From assembly GCA_950295325.1 (NCBI GenBank), contig OX485807.1, forward strand, positions 33,698,440-33,758,439: a DNA stretch of 60,000 nucleotides, given 5' to 3'. The first letter of the stretch is position 1. Each line of letters begins with the position of its first letter. Below are positions 24,038 to 35,200 of this stretch, in pieces. Under the pieces are notes generated by a model. It had not been told where the DNA came from and did not search any database. It saw only the letters and a list, made by a program, of their open reading frames with translations. The DNA comes from Polytrichum commune (lineage: Eukaryota; Streptophyta; Polytrichopsida; Polytrichales; Polytrichaceae). The translations under genes were made by a program, and so were the position numbers.

Positions 24038-25850
24038 TGTTCATGATAAGGTCATACAACTCACATGTGAATTTCACTGAAAAAGGTAGGCAAATTCCAC
24101 TTGAGAAGTAATCATTTGGCTACCTGCAACAACATGAGGGATTTCTTCCAGTAGATTTATTCCCACTGTAGTAGCAAATGTTCAAGGATTGTTTTCCAGT
24201 TTATTGCAATATCTTGTCAACATCAACGTAAGAGTGGCAGGATCTTCACAATCTGAATAGTGAACTTGGGACCAATGGCGTTGCCAAGATATATCTCTGT
24301 AGAGAATCCTAGACTAAAAATGTTCTTAAGGAGAAAGATTTAAGAGATTTGGAGAGGAATTTGGTTGATGTATTGAACGTTCTATACCTCCAATACTGGA
24401 CTAGGAGCAGCCTCAAAGATAATTGCCAGGAGAAATTGAGTATGCCCCTTCTAGAAAGCTGTCCACAAGGTTCAGGTATTCAATAAGTTCTACCAGAAGA
24501 ATCATTTCTATTTTCTTTCTTCGTCCTCTTGTTTTGCATGACTTGTCGGGAGGGAAATTATTTGTTTTATTCATCTCAAACTTCCATTATGTCATGACAT
24601 GCATCATACAAGGAATCAATGATCTTCATACTGGAATTTAGATCAAGTAAAATATTGTTGATTGGTTTAGTTCTATCCACAAGATGTTTTCAAAGTTTCG
24701 TTGTAGGGTTTGTAGATTTTATGGACGTTTTGGGTTTGCTGTGAGATGGATTTTTCTTGGGAGAGGTGAAACCCATGGTTTCCACCACTTCCTTTGTGTT
24801 TTGCCTAGCCCAAAGTCTGTATGTTTGCCATGTTCTACATACCACAGGAAAGCCTTTTAAGCATCTTTCTAATGGTATCTCAATCACACTTCCAGCATAT
24901 AAATTGTCAAAGTCACTGGCTTTAGGGAGTAACTTTGAATGTGGAAGTGGCCAAGTGCAGGGATACCTTTATGAATTGTTGAACCTTTACGGGTGTTGCT
25001 TCAAGGTTTAGCAACACCTATATTTAAGTTCTAAAGTGTCAACAAGTGAATGCCACGATGCATTAAGGGCCATGCACCACAAGGGGATGAGGTAACCAAA
25101 ATAGCTTGGTAACTGGAGGTTTGGGCCTAATTATTGCTGCACCTGCCCGGTCTTTACCTCGGTCCCCGTAGATTTGTTAGGAGGTTTTGTTGGAGGCTCT
25201 TAACCATATTGAGCCTTTGGTTAGTCCGGTTTTTTAGAAGTAGAGAATGAGGTCCGTTTAGAATTGAGGGAGGCAGGTTGAGGATGATGATTCATCATGT
25301 AGGTCCACAGGAAATCGGTGGATATTGTCACTCCGAGGTAATGTGCATCTTGCAGATTTTGTCCTTGCCTCTCGTTTTCGGAGTGTTGCCACCGACCCTC
25401 TTCTCCTGCTTTCTAAAAGCAAAGAAATGTGAGGATTTTGCATGCGAGAGCAAGCACCTGCGATGTGGATTCTCCGAAGATTTGCAAGAGGAGGGAGTGG
25501 CACAAGTGGGGGTGAGCTGATGAGTTTGTCACAACCCTTCACAACCGCTTCACATTTCATAATTTATCTTAGAATCTGGCACATCAAGGGTTTAGCACGT
25601 ATGTATTTTTGGATGTGGGAGGAACTGAAGGTGTGTGATTGTGCATCTTGGCCAAGAGCATCATGACATTGGTGCTTGTAATTTGGCGGAGTAATTTTTT
25701 TGTGGCCTTCGGCTTGCAGTCATTTGCCTCTACTATTTTTTGTGCGATTTCTATGCAATTGTTTGGCACTTGCAATACATGGAGGTCGTTTATCTGAGTT
25801 TGTTGAGTTGGGGTTGTATGTGTTTTATGTTGTTGGTGACGATGGCTATC
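24038..25850. other. 3' flank and intergenic, no gene seen
   Basis: Contains the likely 3' UTR of the membrane protein gene, then DNA without recognisable coding signal. Short frames on both strands near 25260-25560 overlap each other and have no support. Confidence 0.5.
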
Positions 25851-25854
25851 ACCA

Positions 25855-28800
25855 TACTCCTCCATAAAAAGGACAACCCCACAATTGTCACTAGTTATAG
25901 ACCCAAAGGCCTCCCATGCACCATCTACAAAACTCTTTACGAGCATACTCACCTCCATCCTCACCACAACTAAGAAGGCTTCAGACCTTTTAGAAATATT
26001 GCTAAACAAACAAAACAAAAAAAATCAAAGCACGGCCTTACTACTATCACCCACATCACTACAACAACAACAACAAAAAATTCCTCAACACAATCACTTG
26101 CACGGGCATTGAATATACATTTTATGTCGCTCCCTAGTCTATCCCAAACATCAAGAAATTAGATAAACTCCTCACCAAACTCACAAAATCCATATGTAAC
26201 ATCCCCAAAGACTCCCCTAACATCCTTGCCCAACTACCTCGTTTGGCATTGAAGCATTATCCCTACCCCTGAGATATGCCACTACACTTGGTGAATAACT
26301 CACACAAACACTTAATGACTTATGCCCATTCGGCTAGATATACCAAGTAATAGTGAAATTTATAACCAACAAATATGGTGGAGTTGAACACCTTCCACAA
26401 TTAAAATACCAAATGTGCTCTAGATGACCAACCACTAGATCCCTATATACATACTTAAAAACACTTCAACATCCTTCTAGACTCCACAAACACCACCTTT
26501 CCTTTCATCAACTCCATGCTATCAGAAGATTGATACAAAAGTTCATCTTACCCCGCTCTCACCCCATAACAAAGATCCAATACATAGAAATTCCTTAGAA
26601 AAACTCTTCTCCTTCAACATTACTACCATGTCCCAAATCCAAGATCACACCAACACACGCATACTCATCATTACAGAATTCCAAGATAAATACCATACCA
26701 AATCTAGAATATTGAAAAGTGCACTTTTATAAACCACTACCATTTTCCCACCAAACACATACCATACACCATCCCCCACACAACACACAACACCACCCCC
26801 ACCACCTCCCACAACCCTAAACTCTACCCCACACCCAAGATATAATACAACCACACAATCCCTAGGCACCCCCATCTCAGACATCTGTAGCGTTAAATCC
26901 ACACACAAAAAAGACAAATGGGGAGCCAAACAACATACACATAAGATTCACTACCATTGATAAACCCCACACACCAACGACTCCAAATGGATCACACAAA
27001 CACAAATCTTAAACCCCACACCATCCTCTACGAACAGAGAGAGAAAAAATTCGGTCTCCAGAGGAGACCCACGTGAATTAAGTGTTTGTTCGATCCACCC
27101 CCAATCCGATGCCCACAGGACAAAGGTATGGAAGTAAAGATCTACTCCCCTCTTTCGAGAGTAGACACTATAGTCACAAGTAACTGGTAACAAGGACCAA
27201 AATGGTTAGTGTTTTAGGTATCATTAATATGAGTTTGGTCACCGGGTCCCTAGTTCATTATTGATTACTTGAATGAAGTAGCTTTGGTTTTAGTATTTGT
27301 TTAGCTTTGACTATGGGGGGTCTAGTGTTTGGGGTACATAGCGGTTGGTGGTTCTCTATTCTTCTTTTGTGGAGGAGGATAGACATAGCATATTTTATAG
27401 CGATAGTATTGATGTTTTTAAAGGTATTTTCCTCTACGAACACAACCTACTACTCATCACAAACTCACACAAAAAAAGAAAAAAGAAAGAAAAAAGACAC
27501 CAATAAACAAACCACTCAACAACCTACAACCCCAACAATCACGTGACAGACAAAATGTTTGCCCTAGCCTTGACATCCCACACCTTACCCTCGAAACTTA
27601 AGGATGCAACCTAGACAAAGACATCATTGCCACGTCACCCACAATACAAATACACGATAACATGGAAAGCTACCAAACCGCTATACCACTTGAACGATTA
27701 ACATGGCTATGGGAAAGATATATTCTCTCTAAATCCATTGAGAACCACACCCTCTCTCCACCTATACAAGACTTTGTCACATACTCCTCCTCCTCATTAA
27801 CTGATACATTAAACCACTTGCAAGACATGAATCACCCACCACCCCCTTCATCCATAATCACCACACACTTCCATCATCAATATTAGACAAACTTGTACAA
27901 ACCTTCTAAATCACACACTCATATATTTCTTCAATATACTGACATGTCTCATGTAATTATCACATTACCACTCTCCATATGAGATGTAATCTTTGGCTCA
28001 CTAGGCCCAACCTTCTCCACTCAATGGAAAGGATGTGGGTACGCCCATATAACAACCCTAGACTTACCCCCAAAAATGATCAAATAGGCAAGACTAGCCG
28101 CACACACCAATCACAACTCCACTACAATTATTACCATCACACTTGATGATTTGGCAAACAATCCAACCAACCCACTTCAACAATCACATGTAGCTCTTAT
28201 ACTAATCTTCCCACCCCCTCACTTTACAATATACTTAAACATTGCCCTTCCCAACATACTACAGCCACAAAGAATCCATATTCACCTCCATTTTAATACT
28301 CTCCCATACACCCACCTTCCTCCAACAACCCCCTACAACACTCATACTCTCCACTTGCACCACCTAGCCCACCATACCCCATACAAATAAAACATACATC
28401 AAAATCCCTAAAGCATGGCATACCCCTCCTCCCTCGCACCAACTGTAACATCAATCCTCTCCCTACTCTTCCCACTTGCCCAAATCTACTATATAGATGG
28501 CTCACTCACACCACCAGATGGAGAAAGAAAAGGCAATATTATAAGAGTTGCAATGTTTAATGAACCACCACAAGTCAATATCATTGCTCACGTACCATGA
28601 TATCCCAATATTCTCATAGTATAATTATACAGACTCTTGATTGCCATGGAACACACCAAACTGCTCCCAACAAATTTATTCGTGTTCACAAACAACTTGA
28701 ACAACATATATATATTCTCCTCAACCACATAAGAAACCCATCCTCCCAATATAACCACCTAGATATGCTCTTTATAAGCTGAACAATACATATGCTGAAA

Positions 28801-29340
28801 AAATCCCACCACAATATCACCATTTGCAAAATCAGAGCCCACACAAACATCGTTGGAAATGATGAGGCTGATAAATTGGCCAAACAAAGAGCATAACAAC
28901 CCCGCATTGTAGAAAACCCTTTCCACCTCATCGGCCATCTATCCCCCCGACATCCACACAACGTGACGGCTTAGTCCACAACTTGAAAAACTACATAGAA
29001 AATGAATACGTAAGCATACTCATCTCCCATGCAAAAAATACAATGCTCTATATAGCCAAAATGGCTCTCCAACACAAACATACACATATAAAATGGTCAA
29101 ATCTAGTTCGGGATGCCCTTTGGATTACAAGTGCGCAAATAACACAAACACTCAAATTTATATAAGGCATATACTTAGGGAACTGCTTCAAAAACACATC
29201 CTCAAACATGACATATCCCCAAACATGTAACCTTTGCACATCCCACCAAAATGACACGTGCCTCAACCTACTATCATGTTGCATTAATAAACACATAAAC
29301 AATTTAAGGACAAATTGACACAATAAAAATAGTTCACACA
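25855..29340 (+). mobile_element. Degenerate LINE, copy A (RT, RNase H, CCHC)
   Basis: A non-LTR retrotransposon remnant with a strongly A/C-biased plus strand. The fingers of a reverse transcriptase are visible at about 25855-25960 (KKDNPTIVTSYRP, TIYK then, after a frameshift, LFTSILTSILT). Post-RT sequence lies near 26110-26240 (IKKLDKLLTKLTKSICNIPK). An RNase H domain with YIDGS at 28490 and GNDEADKLAKQ at about 28850-28895 follows. A finger CNLC..(x9)N..LLSC lies near 29230-29285. Many stops and frameshifts make it inactive, and the catalytic RT box was not found. It is interrupted by a separate minus-strand insertion (27037-27429) and stops before the C-terminal endonuclease. Confidence 0.75.
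27037..27429 (-). mobile_element. 5'-truncated LINE 3' end (copy B) with 13-bp TSD
   Basis: A 393-bp minus-strand insertion flanked by the direct repeat TCCTCTACGAACA (27024-27036 and 27430-27442). It contains the last codons of the LINE ORF (NINTIAIKYAMSILLHKRR, almost identical to copy C) and its 3' UTR. The UTR ends in a hairpin (27053-27069) and a TTTTTTCTCTCTC tail rather than poly-A. Severe 5' truncation plus a target-site duplication is what target-primed reverse transcription leaves. Confidence 0.88.
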
Positions 29341-29679
29341 CTATATCTTTAGTTTCAATGCATATGAATACTTTGTGAAAGTAGAAGGTATTAAGTAGTC
29401 TATAATATTTAACATACTAAAAATAATACAATAAAATTTAGTTCCATTTTAAGAATGATAAAGACCCTTTCAATGGCAAGTCACAAAAATTATAACCTCA
29501 GTGCTAGTGAGGGTTTTGTGAAATTTTTGATTTCCAAGTTAATTACATGCTTTATTGACAGTTCCACTTTCATAATGAAATCCCAATCAATTGCTTATTT
29601 ACTCAATGGAAGTGAACATATATATTGGATTTTGGACCTTGAATTGAAGTGCTCTCAATACATGATTTGAAGTCACACT

Positions 29680-31150
29680 TGCCTCCATGGTACAATTGCT
29701 CCAAAGCCGCTCCCAACCCACTACATTATACAAAGTTAGAGCACATGTCAACATAGACGGCAACGAACAAGCAAATAAATTAGCAAAAGAAGGATTGGAC
29801 CTTACCCATAGAAGGGCCACACACCCATACGAACACGCCCATGCCACACCTTACTACTACCAAAAAGATGAATGACCCTCCATGATAGACACGCCAGACA
29901 AAGGTCCAGTTAGATTTCTAGAAAAACAAATAAAAAAATATGACAGAATAAACAACTTAGAAACTATGGCCATACAAACCCCCAATATTTGTAAATGGAC
30001 AGGCAATGAAAACATTGACAAAGAACTTTCCAATGAATTTTGGAATAACCCTACCATTACGGACAAGCAAAAATCATGCCTTATCAAATTTCACACTGGA
30101 ACCTACATGGGCCAAGCTAGAAAATAAACCTTCTTTGGTAGACAAAGATTCCCCACCATCACCTGTCCTATTTGTAATTCTCACGAACCTGATACATGGC
30201 TACATGTACTGCTAACATGTAGGCAACAACATATACACTCACTACACGTCAAAAGACATAACAAAGCACTCTGGGAATTCAGAAAATTACTAATCTCTTC
30301 CGAAAAATCCCGATGCTACACTCTTATGAACGCAGGTACCTTTAATGACAACCCCCAAGAAAACACCGTCCCTACCTTGCACATGTGGAACCCAAAGATG
30401 TCACTGTAACTCTCGCTTTAGACCCGACATTCTTTGCGTCAAAGGGTTACCATATCAAAATGAACCCCCCACAAATATAGACCAAACACTTACCATACAA
30501 TTCATTGAATTCACATACTGTAATGATAGATTTTCACTAGAAACACTAGAAGCTAATGCTAACAAATACAAGCCATTGATAGAAAACATTGCTGCTCTAG
30601 GATGGAAAATTGATCCACTCATTGTTATTACAGCAGGCGCTAGAGCTGCAACACACATTCCATCAATGAAACTGCTTGAAGACAAATTTAAACTACCTAT
30701 GCCCTCCATCCATAATACCTTCAGAAACATCAATACCATTGCCATACAATACGCCATGTCCATCCTCCTCCACAAAAGACGACTAGAAAATCGCCAACCC
30801 CTACCTCAAATACAAGACCCCCCCCCCCTAGCTGAACCAAAATCTTATATGGAAAACGTCCTCTCCTTACAATAATGAGCTCGTGACCTGACACCTCAAC
30901 TCTGCACAAAACACACCCCCTTATTAATTAACCCTTATTTATACCCCTTTTATGTGTTACTGGCTTCTTTTGTTGTTGGTTTCTATTTGTTATTGGTTAC
31001 TTGTGACTATAGTGTCTACTCTCGAAAGGGGGAAGTAGTTCCTTACTCCTATTCCTATGTCCCGCGGACATAGGTCTAGGGGTGGAACGAACAGACACTT
31101 CATTCACGTCGGTCCCCTAGGGGATCGAAGTTTCTGCTCTTTCTTCTCTT
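29680..31150 (+). mobile_element. LINE 3' half, copy C (RNase H, CCHC, REL-like C-terminus)
   Basis: The best-preserved copy. In order: the end of an RNase H domain (VRAHVNIDGNEQANKLAKEG, about 29725-29790); a CCHC finger CPIC-x9-H-x4-C at 30164-30220; an RHN motif at about 30254-30262; then RPDIL (about 30417-30432), FIEF (about 30500-30511) and NKYKPLIENIAALGW. CCHC followed by RHN and RPD...E is the layout of the restriction-like endonuclease at the C-terminus of R2-group LINEs. The ORF is broken by frameshifts near 30120 and 30390 and ends at 30873-30875. A 3' UTR of about 270 bp with two hairpins follows. The 5' part with the RT is absent. Confidence 0.75.
30890..31150 (+). other. LINE 3' UTR with two stem-loops
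   Basis: Shared by copies B and C. Conserved blocks are ACTTGTGACTATAGTGTCTA, CTCTCGAAAG, and a terminal stem-loop (31111-31126) followed by a pyrimidine-rich end. A second stem-loop, CCTATGTCC..GGACATAGG, lies at 31054-31074. The terminal stem is kept in both copies despite base changes. Confidence 0.7.
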
Positions 31151-31159
31151 CTCTTTGTG

Positions 31160-32232
31160 GATAAGTGGCCTTCAAGAATGCAAGGGCAATGGTGTTTTCG
31201 AAGTCAGGCGGGCGGGCGGGCATAAATTTTCAGTTGGGTCCCAAAAATATGGATTTCTCTCTGGGAGGCTGCCCCTGCCCGAATCTACCTCCCCTGAAAA
31301 GTTCGTGGGGGGTGTTTAACGTCCCCCAAGCCCAAAGTTCAAAGGAAGAAAGAGCATCCCACTTTATTCCCTGCCCAAAATTGCCCCTCCAATCTAACTT
31401 AACGGCCGAGATCTTTTCAGTTTTTGGATTTCTTGCCTAGGGTGAGGGAGCATCATAAGAAGTTAGGCTTAGCAAAATAAGTTGTGTTTTTTAATCAATG
31501 ACTTGGGGGCATGGCCCTCGTGTGTAAGCACAAAGTTGACACGTCTTCAGTAATTGTTTTCATCCATCTTTAATGCCCTGGCCATTGATGGGTTCTATTT
31601 TTGTGTCGAAGTTATTCTTGCGAGGTTGCGGACGGAGGAGCTTGGAGGCCCAGAAGTTAATGACGCGAGATCGGTTACTGAAGAATGTAACGTCCATTCG
31701 ATCTGCATCATATTTCATTGCTGGTATGTTCCTTCTTATCATTTGCATTTGACATTGGACAGGCAATCATCTTTGTGACACAAAAAACTTATTGCAATGT
31801 GTAATCTTATGATTCCATGGTGAGGGTGGAAACTTATTGGAGGAAATGCGTTGGTCAAGGATCGTGTCAATATTGCGCAAACCCAAATATGAATTATCTG
31901 TTGAATTTATGGATTACTGGGCAATGTCGATTGGTTAAGAATGAAGAAATTAGTGAAGCATGTGTTAGGGCTATGTGCATCGCTCTTGGCACATGGGAAT
32001 AGGAATCTTGATCTTTTAGCCGAAGAATAACAAGGATTAATTGCAATTTGGATCAGTAGTTATCATTTTTCTTGGAAGTCAGTTCCAAAATCTGTGAAGA
32101 TGCCATTGCGGTGGCTTAAAAGAAGTGATGGATGAATTTTACATCCTTTCAGGAACTTCATTGATGGCTGTCTTACGTATTCCTCTGTTGTTTTGAATTT
32201 TGCAGGAAAAATCTGGATTTGACTAGCTCCAA
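31160..32232. other. Upstream region of the lytic transglycosylase gene
   Basis: Contains a short GGCG tetranucleotide run at about 31207-31222 and no supported gene. It probably includes promoter and 5' UTR of the gene starting at 32233, but no specific element is identifiable. Confidence 0.45.
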
Positions 32233-35200
32233 ATGTCTTGCTTAATTCGAGCTTCGACGGTTCAATGTCATACATTGAATTTGAATGGCCTGCCCTGGCG
32301 TCAGTTTATCCAACAACCTTCAAGTTCCTCAGATCGGACATTGCCTTTTAGGTTTCCCAGATTGACAACAAAAACTGGCAGGAAGAAGCTTGAATTTATA
32401 CCAAGATCATCATCTCAAGAACATGCCCCTCCATCTACAGGCTCGTTCACGTCATCTCCAGAACCGAAATTGGAGCTGAAGACATTTTCCTTGTCAACTG
32501 CATCAAAATTGATTGCTGTTACTATCTTCTCATGCACGGTTCTTGCCATAGCTTTAGTCTTAAGGAAATATCCTCGCTCACTAGTAGTAGTACCAGCCAA
32601 CTCACATCAACTTTACTTACTGAAGGATCGACATAATGACCCATCAGCTCCAACTTTGCCCTCTGCAAATCCGGTGCTCCAGCCCTCATCACACAATGAT
32701 GCAGCAAATGAGGTTTCTTAGTTCTCTTTTTTCTTCTTGGTTCAGAGTTATTAATTTGAAATTTACCTACAGAATTTTCTGGCATCTTGAGACTCTCTCC
32801 TCACTAGAGCACCATCAATGCATCGCGCAATATATTCCCCTCCAGATTGCAGTACAGGAACTTTGATACTTGATCATGTAAGAGATGATCAATGTATGCC
32901 AGAATTATGGTCACTGAAATTGAGGGCTATAGTTTTGCAGCCATAGTCATTAGTTGTCATGTCAGGTTGCTTCGTATGCATACATGGACGTGTCCATTTT
33001 GCTTGTTGCGTTTTGAGGAAATTTTGGCAGCACAATAGTTCAAGAGTTTTCCCTCATTGTAGGCTGGTTGTGGATGGGAATTTTCTTGTTCGAATTGGTA
33101 GGAGCAATTTAGGCATCAATCTACCATCAGAGTAGCATCTGAGGTCAGGGTTTTGGGTTTAAGAGTACATGTCCTGAATTCTCAAAGGCCTGGGCTGCAG
33201 TTCTGTTCAAGGGTTAGTAGTTCACATCCTGAGTCCTTGCTGCTATTATTTCTTTGCCAATAACCTATGGAAGGTCATGGCAGCTTGAAGGTGGTCCCCA
33301 AGGAATGTGGATAGCCCCTATCAAACGCATGTCGCCAGCGAGGACCTTATTTTTTGCCTCAACAACACTATCAGGAAATGACAACTCAAAAGCCTCACAG
33401 GTATGCCTTTGCCTCCAAAGACATTGATGTGATGAAAGCACCAACATTTTGGACAGGCAAAGCATCCTTCCCTATTTGTGTGATCTATACTAACTTAGAT
33501 CCATGTCATGTACCAGGACACTGAGTTGAAGTTTCCAGATTGGATAGCTACGGTAAAGGGCGATGCAGCCAGTAAAGGAGTCAGTGAACAGGTGCTTGAG
33601 TGGGCCCTTCACGATGTCACCATATCAGTAGACTCTGTGACACATAGGAAGACTGAGCCAGAGAAGATACTTACAGTTGACGCCTATTTGAAGAGGTTCA
33701 CTTGCAACCTAACTTTTTAAGTCGGTTTCAGACAAATCTCTACTAATGTCATAGAGGCTCAAAACTGCCCTTCTTGGCTTTTAGATTGGACAGACAAAGG
33801 GCTGCTCAGAAACGGAAATTGACTCAAACCATAGATATGATTTTGCATATGTTCCTAGGGTTTCATATCTTGCACAATAATATTCAATTTTAAGTATTGC
33901 AATTTGGAGCCTTTTATTGAAAGAAATCCCACTTACACCAAATATGATTAGATGAAAGAATTGTCTCAGCCCATTCATAAAGTGCCTTTTGGTAGTTAAT
34001 ATTTTTATACCACTCTCTAACCTTTTATCTGAGGGCACTGGACGAGGCAGTGATACTGGAATGCGCAAAAGCCTTCCCTAAGCTAAACCACATAAAAGGT
34101 TATGCAAATGACTTTGTCATCATCAGGGCTGCCCTGACCTTCCCGACTGAAGTTTTAAAATTAGCAATTGTCTGATGATTGTTATCATGTTTAGCATTTC
34201 TTTCCTTATCCTTCTTGTAGGTACTGATGGGAACTTGGCATGGCTTACTGGAGTGTACAGAATGGTGAATGAAACAAGGGTATCACAAGGCGTTGCACGA
34301 CTTAAAGCGAATTCAGAATTGCTTACTGAAATCTCTCAGAAATATGGTGTTCCTTCACAATTTTTAGTGTCAATATGGGGCATTGAAACAAAGTGAGCTG
34401 CTCTTTTTCAACACTTGTTTCATTGCAATTCCAATGTTGGAAAGTTAAGATAGCGAGGAATATCTCCTAAGAGCAATTCATCTCCCCTGAGCTTCACTGC
34501 AGTTTCTGAAAATAAAAATTCCAAAACTTTCATCATCTGCAGTAGATTCTAGATCTTTTGAGGTTTTGCTCTCCCGTCAGGCTCTCTTTACATTGTGAGA
34601 ACACTGTAATTGTGAGGATTTTTGTACAGTATGGGCTTGGTCTGAGCAAGCTTTTACAGAATTTTATGTAGTACTTTGTACAATTTGGGTAGCATAAATG
34701 GCAGAACAAAGTAGGTTCTCTTATGTTCTAAATATGCATAGATTCTCACAACTGTTTTTCCCTTATACAGCTACGGATCATACATGGGCGAGTTCGACAT
34801 AATTCAGGCACTTGCCACAATGGGCTACACAGAGGAGCTGGTACTCCTTAAACGCATTATATGCATTACCTAAATTAAAAGATGCCAGATTTTTATTATT
34901 GTAATTTTCAGTTTCCACGTTCTTCAAAACTGCCGTGCATCTTGGATCATTTGGTTGTTATTTTCTTTGCGAAGTATCCATGAATGCCCAGACATGCAGG
35001 ATAGGTAACTAAAGTATGTTTCACATGTGTGGAATTAATTAAGTGGGTAATTACAATCACATTCATGATAAAGTGTAACCCTTGACACAAGTCAAAAACG
35101 CCTTAAGACTACTAGAAAATAGCTAGTTCCTAAATTGCAATAATACTGCTGACAATTAGCTCTTGATTTGAGTGCAGATGAGTCGTCGCACATACTTTAG

